Below are positions 41,414 to 50,808 of a stretch of 64,000 bases of DNA, in pieces (position 1 is the stretch's first letter; each line of letters begins with the position of its first letter). Origin of the DNA: an uncultured Clostridia bacterium (GTDB lineage: Bacteria; Bacillota; Clostridia; Monoglobales; Monoglobaceae); assembly GCA_910580105.1 (NCBI GenBank), contig CAJTWN010000003.1, positions 186,001-250,000 of the forward strand, read 5' to 3'. The notes under the pieces are model-generated. The model saw nothing but the letters and a program-made list of their open reading frames with translations, was not told the origin of the DNA and did not search any database. Position numbers and translations under genes: made by a program.

Positions 41414-42760
41414 CTATTCTTCCTTGGTTTTATCCAGACTTGACGAATACCGCATTTTACTTGCCGGTTGTACATTATTTTTTATTATGTCTCTTACTGT
41501 ATCTTTAAACGCTTGCTCGTCATCCGGACAATAATAATAATTGAGAAGGAATTCATCATTTATTTCACGTATACCATAATCATTCCCCAAATTTTGCAGG
41601 AAGAAACAACGCATATTCCCTTCTTTATCAAATACAGAAAGGACATATCGAATTTCAGATGCTTCCCTATTGTTTTCTTTAAATTTAACCAAAATCATCT
41701 GATGCGCGGCATCCAACTCTCCCGTTTCAACTTCCAGTTTCTGTCCGGCTTCCATGCCCATCTCTTCCTGAATACCTTTGAAATATGCCAAAAGTTCTTT
41801 TTTGCCTTCCACGCTTACTAAATATTTATAATCTGAACTTTTTTGGATAAACGATGCAGCCGATACAAATGTATAGTCCCAGCTTTCTGCAACAAAATCA
41901 TTAACTGCCTGCTTATTCGTTTTAACAGCCTGTAAAACCGTTGCTTGGTTTTCTTTCAGGTCAAAATAATACTGCATCAAGAAATTCACTTTCATTTGGA
42001 GAGACAATTCTTCCAAACGCACCTTATCTTCGTCAATCAGCGTAACATTGACGCCGTCTGCATTATATACAAGTACCGCAATATCAATTGTTTTTCCGGT
42101 TGAAGGATTGATCGCCTTGCCAATCAGCTTGCCATTTTTGTCTTTTACTTCAACCATAACTTTTTCTTCTTTATTGTTGCGTACCATCATCTCAATTATA
42201 TCTACATCTTCATACCAAACCACAGTATACCCTTCAAGATCCTCATTTGTGACTCTTTCTCCAACCGCCGGCTTTTCCTCTTTGGCATCTTCCTCTTTGG
42301 GTTCTTCTTCCCGCACGTCAGTCTGTTTTTGATAAGTAATCAAAACCTTCTGCTCTTCTTCATTCCAGTCAACGTCCGCGCCAATCCCCTCCGAAATTGC
42401 GCGCACCGGTACCATGGTTCTGTCGTTGATCAAACGCGCTGGTACGTCCAATATAACATCTTCTCCATTTTTCTTCATCACAACATCATCGATCACCACC
42501 TGAATGGTAATGCCATCTGCCGCCACCTTCGCTGTCTGGCTGGCGTCATCCCAGCTAACCTCCGCTCCCATCGCTTCAAAGATTGCACGCAGCGGCACCA
42601 GGGTCCGGTCGTTTTCCGTCACCGGCTCCACTTCTGATTCAACTTTTTCACCGTTAATCCAAATCGTAATCGGTATCTCATCTGCAAAAACATACGTCCC
42701 AAATGTCACACATTGCAACAACAACGCCGCGATTATTCCCCATATTACTCTCTTTTTCAT
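41414..42760 (-). CDS. Secreted protein with copper-amine-oxidase-like N-terminal stalk domain, paralogue 2
   Basis: 448 residues from the ATG at 42760, which has GGGAGG nine bases upstream. A GTG at 42781 is in frame but unlikely. The signal peptide and both stalk repeats equal those of paralogue 1. The linker is Glu/Lys-rich rather than Thr/Pro-rich (REEEPKEEDAKEEKP). The C-terminal domain shares NGKLIGKA and VYNADGVNV-type motifs with paralogue 1 but is clearly diverged. It is probably a surface or secreted protein of unknown function. Confidence 0.82.
   Translation of the reverse strand: MKKRVIWGIIAALLLQCVTFGTYVFADEIPITIWINGEKVESEVEPVTENDRTLVPLRAIFEAMGAEVSWDDASQTAKVAADGITIQVVIDDVVMKKNGEDVILDVPARLINDRTMVPVRAISEGIGADVDWNEEEQKVLITYQKQTDVREEEPKEEDAKEEKPAVGERVTNEDLEGYTVVWYEDVDIIEMMVRNNKEEKVMVEVKDKNGKLIGKAINPSTGKTIDIAVLVYNADGVNVTLIDEDKVRLEELSLQMKVNFLMQYYFDLKENQATVLQAVKTNKQAVNDFVAESWDYTFVSAASFIQKSSDYKYLVSVEGKKELLAYFKGIQEEMGMEAGQKLEVETGELDAAHQMILVKFKENNREASEIRYVLSVFDKEGNMRCFFLQNLGNDYGIREINDEFLLNYYYCPDDEQAFKDTVRDIIKNNVQPASKMRYSSSLDKTKEE
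42323..42760 (-). repeat. 438 bp direct repeat, copy 2
   Basis: Partner of 40840-41277, offset 1483 bp in the same orientation. It could drive deletion or gene conversion between the two genes. Confidence 0.9.
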
Positions 42761-42875
42761 ACTTGTTTTCCTCCCTTTCACAGCTTATATCATCAATATA
42801 TCATACTTTTTTTGAAATTACAAGTATTTTTTAGGTATTATATTGATTATTTTCAAAATTTTTCTAAAAAAACAC

Positions 42876-42909
42876 AAAAACCACTATATTTTAAAATATA
42901 GTGGTTTTT
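42876..42909. terminator. Perfect 34 bp palindrome terminator
   Basis: AAAAACCACTATATTTT is followed directly by its complement. It lies 32 bp after the stop of the acyl-CoA synthetase gene on the minus strand. Confidence 0.8.
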
Positions 42910-42940
42910 ATTATAAAAATAAGCACAATATGTACATAAA

Positions 42941-44611
42941 TCAAAGCGCCGCTTTTTTATCTCCATTACGAATTTGCGCCCGCTTAATTTTGCCGCCCAA
43001 AGTTTTAGGGAGCACATCGACAAATTCAACAATGCGGGGATATTTATAAGGCGCGGTATTAAATTTCACATAATTCTGTAATTCTTTTTTTAACGCATCA
43101 GAGGGCTTAAATCCCTTCGCAAGCACAATAGTCGCCTTGACAACCTGGCCGCGAATGGGGTCAGGCGCACCGGTAATTGCACATTCTAAAACCGCTTCAT
43201 GTTCCAAAAGGCAGCTTTCAATTTCAAAAGGGCCTATCCGGTAACCGGAACACTTGATAACATCGTCATGTCTGCCGATAAACCAATAATATCCGTTTTC
43301 GTCCCGCCAAGCCACATCCTTCGTGTCATACCATTTCCCATACAGCGTTTCCTGCGTAAGTGCTTCATCCTTATAGTATCCGATGAATAAACCCACCGGG
43401 GGATTATTTTTTACATCCCGGCATATAATTTTGCCCTCTTCACCATTTTTGCAGGGATTCCCTTCCTTATCCACCAGCTGTATATCATAGAGAGGAGAAG
43501 GCTTTCCCATTGAACCCGGTATCGGCTCAAACCATTCAAAGTTTGCAAGAAGAACCGTAGATTCAGTCTGCCCGAACCCCTCATAAAGCTTAATTCCCGT
43601 CAGTTCATACCATTTGTTAAAGACTTCCGGATTCAAAGGCTCGCCGGCAATACAACAATGTTTAATACAAGAAAGATCATACTGCGTTAAATCCTCCTGC
43701 AGCATAAACCGAAACATGGTCGGCGGCGCACAAAAGGTAGTTACTCCATATTTTGTAATAACTTCCAACAGTTTTGCCGGAATAAATCTATCCATATCAT
43801 AAGCAAAAACAATCGCACCGCATATCCATTGTCCATAAATTTTACCCCAGCTGAATTTCGCCCATCCGGAATCCGAAACACTCAGATGCAGTTTTCCGTC
43901 CTGTACCTGCTGCCAATATTTCGCAGTTACAATATGGCCAAGAGGATGTGCAAAATTATGCTGAACCATTTTGGGCATCCCTGTTGTCCCTGATGTAAAA
44001 TATACAACCATGGTATCATCCCACCGTGTTGCCTCGTCTCCCACAGGGCGGGGAAAATCTTCAGACTGTGCAGCTATGCCTTCTTCAAAACTAAGCCACC
44101 CATCCCGTTTTATATCCACCAAAATACGGTTTTCAATCACTTTTGTCTCCTGCATGGCCTGTTCAACCTGCTCGATAACAAAAGCATCATCCACACAAAT
44201 TATCGTTTTTATATCTGCGGCTTCCGCACGAAAGATAATTTCCTTCTTTGTAAGCTGAAGGGAACCGGGGATCAGAATTGCCCCCAATTTATGAAGCGCA
44301 GTCGCACAAATCCAATATTCCCACCGCCGGCGAAGAATCAGCATAACCACATCGCCCTTTTTAATGCCAAGACTTTTTAAATAATTTGCAGTCTTATTTG
44401 ACAATTTCTTTATCTCTTCAAACGTAAAAGTTTTTTCATGGCCATGATCATCACACCAAATCAAGGCAACCTTATTTTTATCCAGTTCTGCCCAAGCATC
44501 CACAATATCAAAACCAAAATTAAAATCTTCCGGTATATTCACCCGGTAATTTTCCTTAAAATCCTCGTACGAATCAAATGTAATTCTGGGCAAAAAACGT
44601 TTCAGCAACAT
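42941..44611 (-). CDS. AMP-forming acyl-CoA synthetase
   Basis: 556 residues of the ANL superfamily. It activates a carboxylic acid as an acyl-AMP and then forms the CoA thioester. Motifs are YFTSGTTGMPKMV (P-loop), YEGFGQTES, DVAWRDENGYYWFIGRHDD (hinge) and the catalytic Lys region LPKTLGGKIKRAQIRN. It resembles medium-chain/benzoate types (ACSM-like) more than acetyl-CoA synthetase, and the substrate is inferred only. AAGGAG before the ATG at 44611 beats the longer frame from 44641. Confidence 0.88.
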   Translation of the reverse strand: MLLKRFLPRITFDSYEDFKENYRVNIPEDFNFGFDIVDAWAELDKNKVALIWCDDHGHEKTFTFEEIKKLSNKTANYLKSLGIKKGDVVMLILRRRWEYWICATALHKLGAILIPGSLQLTKKEIIFRAEAADIKTIICVDDAFVIEQVEQAMQETKVIENRILVDIKRDGWLSFEEGIAAQSEDFPRPVGDEATRWDDTMVVYFTSGTTGMPKMVQHNFAHPLGHIVTAKYWQQVQDGKLHLSVSDSGWAKFSWGKIYGQWICGAIVFAYDMDRFIPAKLLEVITKYGVTTFCAPPTMFRFMLQEDLTQYDLSCIKHCCIAGEPLNPEVFNKWYELTGIKLYEGFGQTESTVLLANFEWFEPIPGSMGKPSPLYDIQLVDKEGNPCKNGEEGKIICRDVKNNPPVGLFIGYYKDEALTQETLYGKWYDTKDVAWRDENGYYWFIGRHDDVIKCSGYRIGPFEIESCLLEHEAVLECAITGAPDPIRGQVVKATIVLAKGFKPSDALKKELQNYVKFNTAPYKYPRIVEFVDVLPKTLGGKIKRAQIRNGDKKAAL

Positions 44612-44788
44612 TGATTGTTCTCCTTTTCCGAGCCGTGACATCGCTCTTTTACAATTTCCGCAGCGCCTCTGCCATCGATGTCACCTTCCAAGAACCCTTG
44701 ATGATCGAAAGTACTGCATTTCAAATTATAAACCAACCGGAAAAGAATTTCAATGGGTTTTTTGTAATTTAACCAATTATTAACATTT

Positions 44789-45307
44789 TTAAAACCATAG
44801 ATGTGCCAGCAGTGCGGAAGCAATAATCCCGGTTAAATCAGCCAGCAGCGCAGCGGCCAGCGTATGGCGGACCCTTTTGATACCCACAGCGCCAAAATAT
44901 ACTGCAACAGTATAAAATGTCGTCTCCGTGGAACCCATCATAATTGACGCCATTCTGCCGGACAATGAGTCTGGCCCGCAGTTTTTCAAAATATCCGTTA
45001 CAATTGCAATGGACGCACTGCCGGAAACCGGGCGCAAAAATGCAAGAGGAAGCACTTCTTCCGTAAGACCGATCCGGCTGGTAAGCGGTGATAATGCCTG
45101 TGCAAGCAGCGTCAGCGCCCCGCTTGCGCGAAACATAGAAATTGCAACCATCAGCCCAATAAGCGGAACAATAATATTGACCATACTATGCAGGCCATCT
45201 TTCGCTCCTTCTATAAAACAATCATAAACACTCACTTTACGGAACATTCCCAGCAAAATAAAAGCGCCAATCATCACCGGTATTGCATACATTGACCAAC
45301 TCTTCAC
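44789..45307 (-). CDS. spmB: Spore maturation protein B
   Basis: 172-residue membrane protein with a nucleoside-recognition (Gate) domain. MFRKVSVYDCFIEGAKDG, PLIGLMVAISMFRASGAL and AFLRPVSGSASI fit SpmB. With SpmA it helps dehydrate the spore core. The GTG at 45307 overlaps the spmA stop as GTGA and has GGAG upstream. The longer open frame to 45490 is a shadow of spmA. Confidence 0.92.
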   Translation of the reverse strand: MKSWSMYAIPVMIGAFILLGMFRKVSVYDCFIEGAKDGLHSMVNIIVPLIGLMVAISMFRASGALTLLAQALSPLTSRIGLTEEVLPLAFLRPVSGSASIAIVTDILKNCGPDSLSGRMASIMMGSTETTFYTVAVYFGAVGIKRVRHTLAAALLADLTGIIASALLAHLWF

Positions 45308-45885
45308 AGACGGGTTCTCCTTTCGAAAAATTTTGCCATCGTAATTCCAACCGTCAGTGCACAGACGCTGGAAATCCATATTGGGATCAGAATTTCCGCC
45401 GGCGCCGCAGAACCATATGTCTGCCGAAGTGAAATAACGGTGGTCGGAATCAGCTGAATTGAAGCAGTATTCAGCACAACAAACATACACATGGCATTGG
45501 ATGCCGTCTGCCTGTGCCGGTTAACTGCATCCAATTCGTTCATAGCCTTTAACCCCAAAGGAGTAGCGGCATTTCCCATGCCAAATAAATTGGCAACCAT
45601 ATTCATAACAATACTCCCCAGCGCCGGTGAATCCTTATCCAATTTAGGAAACATCAGCCGGGTCAAAGGCCGCAGAATTTTTGCAAGCATTTTAACCAGC
45701 CCGGCTCTTTCTCCAATTTTGGCAAGCCCGGTCCATAAACACATAATACCAAGAAGAGCAATACAGGTTTCAACCGCATCCGCAGCGCCGCTAACGGCGG
45801 CTGCTGAAGTTGCCTCCACCTGCCCGGTAAATACAGATACAATCAAAGAGAGGAGGATCATCCCTCCCCAAATATAATTCATCAT
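45304..45885 (-). CDS. spmA: Spore maturation protein A
   Basis: 193-residue membrane protein. MNYIWGGMILLSLIVSVFTG, WTGLAKIGERAGLVK and NMVANLFGMGNAATPLGLKA are SpmA hallmarks. GAGGGGAAAGAA precedes the ATG at 45885. The open frame further upstream (to 45939) has no such site. Its presence with spmB supports a spore-forming host. Confidence 0.92.
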   Translation of the reverse strand: MMNYIWGGMILLSLIVSVFTGQVEATSAAAVSGAADAVETCIALLGIMCLWTGLAKIGERAGLVKMLAKILRPLTRLMFPKLDKDSPALGSIVMNMVANLFGMGNAATPLGLKAMNELDAVNRHRQTASNAMCMFVVLNTASIQLIPTTVISLRQTYGSAAPAEILIPIWISSVCALTVGITMAKFFERRTRL

Positions 45886-45950
45886 TTCTTTCCCCTCGCT
45901 TTTTATCATGTTTATGCAGAAAAGCAGAGGGACATGCAAAAAAGCATAGA

Positions 45951-45980
45951 AAACCCCGCAGGAATAATCCTGCGGGGTTT
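45951..45980. terminator. Terminator, 12 bp stem
   Basis: AAACCCCGCAGG-AATAAT-CCTGCGGGGTTT lies between the polysaccharide deacetylase stop and the spmA start. It ends the deacetylase transcript. Confidence 0.85.
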
Positions 45981-45997
45981 AATCGTTTACACTGTAA

Positions 45998-47011
45998 TTA
46001 AAAATTCGTATAGACCTTTCCATTCTCCAATTTCTTTCCCTTTGCTTTCGCAAGCTCGGAAACGGTCACCAATTGATATCCTTTGGCCTGCAGTGCAGGA
46101 ACAATTTTTTCTATTGCATCTATACTCGATCCATAAATATCATGAAACAAAACAATCGAACCATCCCGTACAGATTTCATCGTCTCTTGATATACACTAT
46201 CCGCATTTCTGCTCTTCCAATCAAGGGTATCCACATCCCAGAGAATAATCGGCGTTCCCAAAGCTGCCTTCACCGTATCATTTGATGCGCCATAAGGCGG
46301 CCGTGTGACCGTCGGCCCATCGCCGATTGCATCCTTAATCAAATCATTGGTCTGCTGCACCTGTTTCTCAACGCCCTCTTTAGAAAGCTTGGTAAGCTGT
46401 GAATGATCGTACGTATGACTGCCAATCTCCATCCCCAGTTCTTTCATTCGTTGGATGATTTGTTTGGATCCCTTCACATTTTCAATATTTTTTCCCAACA
46501 TAAAAAATGTAGCACGGGCATTTCTTGATTCCAAAAAGCTGAGCAGCCGTGAGGTTGTCCCGCTTCCGGGCCCGTCATCAAAGGTCAATGCCACCATTGG
46601 ATGAAGGGGGTTCACATTATTCTTTGAAATTTTGTACCCTTTCCCCTCGTATTCCTCCACCTGACCCTTAAATACCTCAATTTCTTCGTCTTCCGGAGAA
46701 ACCATCTTTATTAAAACGTCTTCTTTCTCTGCATACCAGCCAAGTCCCAAATAGGCGTCTTTATCATCACTTAAAATCGTAAGCTGCCTGCCATCCTCTG
46801 CCCAAACCGTAGTAATGACCTCTTTAAAAGAATTGTGCCACCCCTGCGTCTCGAAATAGGACACTTCATCCGGATTGGCCTCCAATGTTCTTCCATCGCT
46901 GCTGCACATAATCACTGCCTGGTCAACTGAAGTGTTCACCATTCCACTGCAAACAATCACTGCAATAAATGCGAGCAGGGCAATCAAAAAAACACGAATC
47001 CTGTTCATCAT
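45998..47011 (-). CDS. Polysaccharide deacetylase family protein
   Basis: 337 residues. An N-terminal membrane anchor (about 5-25) precedes a region of about 110 residues with two short repeats (YFETQGW, YLGLGWYAEKED, YEGKGYKI). The NodB domain has TFDDGPGSG (motif 1), HTYDHSQL (motif 2, zinc His pair), RPPYGASN (motif 3) and LWDVDTLDW. It probably removes acetyl groups from peptidoglycan or a surface glycan outside the membrane. GAGGG supports the ATG at 47011 over 47044. Confidence 0.87.
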   Translation of the reverse strand: MMNRIRVFLIALLAFIAVIVCSGMVNTSVDQAVIMCSSDGRTLEANPDEVSYFETQGWHNSFKEVITTVWAEDGRQLTILSDDKDAYLGLGWYAEKEDVLIKMVSPEDEEIEVFKGQVEEYEGKGYKISKNNVNPLHPMVALTFDDGPGSGTTSRLLSFLESRNARATFFMLGKNIENVKGSKQIIQRMKELGMEIGSHTYDHSQLTKLSKEGVEKQVQQTNDLIKDAIGDGPTVTRPPYGASNDTVKAALGTPIILWDVDTLDWKSRNADSVYQETMKSVRDGSIVLFHDIYGSSIDAIEKIVPALQAKGYQLVTVSELAKAKGKKLENGKVYTNF

Positions 47012-47235
47012 CTGCCACACCCTCTCATTTTTTATTTTACTCATATCTGTTTATATGATACCCGATAATTCCTCTTCCGTCAATGCTTTTTACCTACTTT
47101 TTTGTAAAAATCCATCGAAAATAGTATCATACAGAGAGGCTGTTTTCGCCCAAAATTTTCGTCCGCAACACCTGTTTGCATATTAAAATATTTGCCGTGT
47201 CAAAATAAAGTCTGCAATGTTCTCTCATTTTCTAT

Positions 47236-47270
47236 ACAAAAACCGGCGCTTCTCATACCGAAGCGCCGGT
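47236..47270 (-). terminator. Terminator of the amidase gene
   Basis: Perfect 11 bp stem ACCGGCGCTTC/GAAGCGCCGGT. On the minus strand it is followed by TTTTTG. Confidence 0.85.
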
Positions 47271-47283
47271 CCTCAATTTTTCA

Positions 47284-47841
47284 CTAAGGTTTAACAAACC
47301 GGTAAATTCCGTCATAGATTGCTTTTGCCGCCGCTTTCTGCCAAGCAGGGCTGTTGAGGTTAAGCGCCTCCGTCGGATTTGTTAAATATCCCAATTCAAG
47401 CAGCGTTGCCGGCATTCTTGTCCGCCGCAGCACTGCAAAATTTGCCTGCCGCACGCCATTGTCTTTCGAGCCAAGCTGCTCTACGAATGTGTCAACAATG
47501 GATTGCGCCAATTCTGCCGCACGTGTTCCCAGGCGATAAACATATGCTTCAAATCCATTGGCAGAGGGATTCAAAGAACTGTTAGTATGGATACTGATAA
47601 AATAATCTGCGCCCCAGTTGTTTGCCATCATTGCCCGGTTTCGAAGATCTGCATTTTTATCAGACAGAACATTTTCTGTCGGTGTCGTCCGATACTGCAT
47701 CACTTCATAACCGCCCATACGCAAAAGCCGTGCCAGCTCGTTTGCCACATTCAAATTTACATACTGTTCAATGACACCATTGGCAACTGCACCGGGATCC
47801 GGGCCACCATGGCCTGCATCAACAAATATTTTTGTTGCCAT
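47284..47841 (-). CDS. N-acetylmuramoyl-L-alanine amidase (Amidase_3)
   Basis: 185-residue zinc amidase that cuts between muramic acid and the stem peptide. Zinc-site motifs are FVDAGHGGPDPGAV (His), a Glu in IEQYVNLNVA, SIHTNSS (His) and the catalytic Glu in LLELGYLTNPTEA. There is no signal peptide on the supported start (47841, AAGGA), which is unusual for a wall hydrolase. The longer frame to 47880 adds no clear signal either. It could be a spore/CwlD-related or phage-derived endolysin-type enzyme. Confidence 0.88.
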   Translation of the reverse strand: MATKIFVDAGHGGPDPGAVANGVIEQYVNLNVANELARLLRMGGYEVMQYRTTPTENVLSDKNADLRNRAMMANNWGADYFISIHTNSSLNPSANGFEAYVYRLGTRAAELAQSIVDTFVEQLGSKDNGVRQANFAVLRRTRMPATLLELGYLTNPTEALNLNSPAWQKAAAKAIYDGIYRFVKP

Positions 47842-48306
47842 AATTTTTCCTTCCCTTCTCAAATAAACCGTAATGGACATAACCTTTAAAAACGTTGGTC
47901 ATGCCCTGCTTCATCTTATGTTTGTTTCTTAATTTGGTGCAGGCATGTTCCTGTTCTGTAAAAAAAGTGCAAACTTTGTCGTAAACAAAAGATTTAATCG
48001 CTGTGTAACCACAATGTAATAATGTTGTGTTATACTGAATTTGCAGAATATGGCGGACAATAAAAAAACCGAATTGTGCAGAAAACCACATTTGGTTATT
48101 TTTTGCTGTATATAATTCCTTTATTTTTCTAAAGAAATACTTGAATCAGGCAAAATTTTATGAGAAAACCCGCCTTTTTACCGACATATTAAATAAAAAA
48201 ATGTGAATCGTTAAAAATCTATTGCACTTTTATAAGTTGCTTGGTATAATAAAAATGTTAGACTTTTGTCAGTGACAAAACATATCGACTATATGGGGGC
48301 ATTTAA
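47842..48306. other. Divergent intergenic region between amidase and murA
   Basis: 465 bp, A+T-rich, without supported genes. It contains the murA promoter (48222-48250). A CATGCCCTGC...GCAGGCATG stem with a long loop lies at about 47909-47949. Confidence 0.5.
48222..48250 (+). promoter_or_regulatory. murA promoter
   Basis: TTGCAC (48222-48227) and TATAAT (48245-48250), 17 bp spacer, 57 bp before the start. Confidence 0.75.
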
Positions 48307-49614
48307 ATGGAAAAAATGGTAATCTTGGGAGGAGCAAAACTCCAGGGCGATGTAGAAATCAGCGGTGCGAAAAATTCGGCCGTTGCTATTTTGGTTGCCG
48401 CTATTATGGTCAAAGGCAGATGCCATATTGAAAACGTTCCTCATGTCAGTGATATTGATGTCCTGATGGAAATCATCCGTAAGCTTGGCGGACAAGCTGA
48501 ATTCATTGACAAAAGTGTTGTTGAAATTGATTGTTCTGATCTTACCTGTTTTGAAGCCCCTTATGACATGGTCAGACGAATCCGCGCCTCCTCTTATCTG
48601 ATGGGTGCATTGCTGGGCAGATTCAAAAAAGCCCGCGTTGCTCTTCCCGGCGGCTGTGATTTCGGGGTTCGTCCGATTGACCAGCATATCAAAGGATTTG
48701 AAGCGCTGGGCGCAAAAGTATCCCTCGAATACGGCCTTGTGGACCTGCGTGCCGAAAAATTGCTTGGCGATACCATCTATCTGGATGTCGTCTCTGTTGG
48801 TGCGACCATCAACATCATGCTGGCCGCCGCTTTGGCTGAAGGAACAACCGTCATAGAAAGCGCCGCAAAAGAACCGCACATTGTCGATGTGGCCAATTTT
48901 CTCAACTGTATGGGGGCAAATATCAAAGGCGCCGGCACCGATGTCATCAAAATAAAAGGCGTGCCGGAACTGCATTCTGGTTCTTACAGTGTAATTCCGG
49001 ATCAGATTGAGGCCGGAACCTTTATGCTGGCTGCCGCAGCCACCAGAGGGGATGTCACCATCAGCAATATCATTCCGAAACATATGGAATCGCTCAGTGC
49101 AAAATTAGAGGAAATGGGTGTTGGGGTAGAGGAGCAGGATGATGCCATCCGTATCTATGTCGACCGTCCCACACTAAAAAAAGCAAATGTAAAAACCCAG
49201 CCATATCCGGGTTTTCCCACAGATCTCCAGCCGCAGATGCTCACACTTTTGACCATTGCACAGGGAACCAGCATCGTTACTGAAAATGTATGGGACAACC
49301 GTTTTAAATATGTAGACGAACTAAATCGTATGGGAGCAAACATCAATGTAGACGGCCGAATTGCAGTGGTTGACGGCTGTGAATATTTAACAGGCTCTCC
49401 TGTATCTGCCACAGATTTACGCGCCGGTGCCGCTTTGGTTATCGCGGGGCTTATGGCACATGGTGTTACAGAAATTTATAACTTAAAATATATTGACCGG
49501 GGTTATGAAAATTTTGAAGATAAACTGCGCAGTCTTGGCGCGCAAATTACCCGGCGCACCGTTGAAGAGCCTCCTCAGCTTACAAAACTTGAAAAGAAGG
49601 TCTCCGGAAACTAA
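48307..49614 (+). CDS. murA: UDP-N-acetylglucosamine 1-carboxyvinyltransferase
   Basis: 435 residues. This is the first committed enzyme of peptidoglycan synthesis, adding enolpyruvate from PEP. ISGAKNSAVAIL at the N-terminus and the catalytic loop LPGGCDFGVRPIDQHI with Cys117 are present. Cys rather than Asp at this position predicts the fosfomycin-sensitive form. PGFPTDLQPQ and the C-terminal IDRGYENFEDKLRSLGA complete the family signature. The residues next to Cys117 (DFG rather than AIG) are a mild variant. Confidence 0.95.
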   Translation: MEKMVILGGAKLQGDVEISGAKNSAVAILVAAIMVKGRCHIENVPHVSDIDVLMEIIRKLGGQAEFIDKSVVEIDCSDLTCFEAPYDMVRRIRASSYLMGALLGRFKKARVALPGGCDFGVRPIDQHIKGFEALGAKVSLEYGLVDLRAEKLLGDTIYLDVVSVGATINIMLAAALAEGTTVIESAAKEPHIVDVANFLNCMGANIKGAGTDVIKIKGVPELHSGSYSVIPDQIEAGTFMLAAAATRGDVTISNIIPKHMESLSAKLEEMGVGVEEQDDAIRIYVDRPTLKKANVKTQPYPGFPTDLQPQMLTLLTIAQGTSIVTENVWDNRFKYVDELNRMGANINVDGRIAVVDGCEYLTGSPVSATDLRAGAALVIAGLMAHGVTEIYNLKYIDRGYENFEDKLRSLGAQITRRTVEEPPQLTKLEKKVSGN

Positions 49615-49625
49615 ATCAGACTGGA

Positions 49626-49658
49626 AAACGCTGGAGCTTTACAGAACCGGCGTTTTTT
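49626..49658 (+). terminator. Possible weak terminator after murA
   Basis: AACGCTGG/CCGGCGTT with one G-T pair, a 12 nt loop and a T6 tail. Read-through to walJ is likely. Confidence 0.5.
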
Positions 49659-49688
49659 CATAAATTAAAAGGAAAGGTGGCGGACGAT

Positions 49689-50471
49689 ATGCGCCTTTGT
49701 TCCATCAGCAGCGGAAGCCGCGGCAATGCGATTCTGGCTTACAGCGCAAAAACAAAACTTCTTGTCGATTGCGGAATCAGCGGCAAAACCGTCTGTCAGG
49801 GTCTTGAAACACTGGGGATCACTCCAGATTCTTTGCAGGGAATTCTCGTCACTCACGAACATATTGACCATACCAAAGGTATTGGTATTCTCTCCCGCAA
49901 ATTTGACCTTCCCATCTATGCCACAGAAAGTACATGGAAAGCAATGCCTGCCTCTATCGGTAAAATTGCACCCCATAATATCCAAAAAATACATGCAGAT
50001 GACGCCTTTTTTATTGATGATATAAAAATTGCTGCTTTTCCCATTCCCCACGATGCCGCAAATCCCATTGGGTACACACTTTCTGCAAATGGTGAAAAAG
50101 TAGCAGTGGCAACTGACATCGGGGAATTGCAGGAAGGCTTGTTTCGTGCTTTAAAGGGTTGTCAGTCTGTTCTTTTGGAAGCAAATCATGATATAAACAT
50201 GCTTGAAATCGGCCATTACCCCTTTCCTCTCAAACGCAGAATCCGCGGAAAATTGGGCCACCTCTCCAATGACGAAGCAGGAAAAGCCGCTGAATTTCTT
50301 TTCCGCATGGGTGTAAAAAAAATACTGCTCGGTCATCTCAGCCAGGAAAATAACTATCCGATGCTTGCACTGCAAACCGTAAAAAATATTTTAACCGAAG
50401 CCAACATTCTTCCCGGACAAAATATTTGTCTGGAGGTTGCACTGCAAAATCAAATCAGTGCCATCATTTAA
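49689..50471 (+). CDS. walJ: MBL-fold metallohydrolase WalJ (YycJ)
   Basis: 260 residues. The beta-lactamase fold has CSISSGSRGNAILAY, THEHIDHTKGIG (the HxHxDH metal motif), HDAANPIGYTL, VATDIGELQ and LEANHD. In other Bacillota walJ belongs to the walRK locus and is linked to coordination of wall growth with replication. Here walRK is absent and murA is the neighbour. The ATG at 49689 has GGTGG eight bases upstream. Confidence 0.9.
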   Translation: MRLCSISSGSRGNAILAYSAKTKLLVDCGISGKTVCQGLETLGITPDSLQGILVTHEHIDHTKGIGILSRKFDLPIYATESTWKAMPASIGKIAPHNIQKIHADDAFFIDDIKIAAFPIPHDAANPIGYTLSANGEKVAVATDIGELQEGLFRALKGCQSVLLEANHDINMLEIGHYPFPLKRRIRGKLGHLSNDEAGKAAEFLFRMGVKKILLGHLSQENNYPMLALQTVKNILTEANILPGQNICLEVALQNQISAII

Positions 50472-50515
50472 ACAGAGCTAAAAACAACTTTAACGCTACA
50501 TAACCAAAAATATAG

Positions 50516-50563
50516 AAAAACCATTGTAAAAGGCTTGTGATTGCCCAAATACAATGGTTTTTT
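50516..50563 (+). terminator. Terminator after walJ
   Basis: AAAAACCATTGTA and TACAATGGTTTTTT flank a loop of about 22 nt. Confidence 0.65.
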
Positions 50564-50808
50564 AATTACGCGTTTTTTTTACACTGAATTGTTTGAGAGA
50601 AAAACCAAATCTTTCGCATATTTCTTTTCTGCTTTTTCCTTGCGTTCTCATTTCTATTCTTTCTTTTTCATACGCGTTCATATGTCGACAATTTCCGGGC
50701 ATAACAAAACCTCCTATGGCAGTTATTTCAATTCTACCACAGGAGGTCTCTTTTTTCTATTGTCCCTTTTTACTGGGCTTGTGCAATTTTTCAGGGCGGC
50801 CTTGTATT
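50564..50808. other. Intergenic stretch between convergent genes
   Basis: No supported gene. An imperfect ACCTCCT/AGGAGGT hairpin with T-run (about 50708-50757) can terminate the SLH gene on the minus strand. Confidence 0.45.

Noticed and set aside
44789..45490. Longer 233-codon form of spmB
   Set aside because: The extra N-terminal part is spmA in another frame; the GTG at 45307 with GGAG upstream and stop-start overlap fits the SpmB length.
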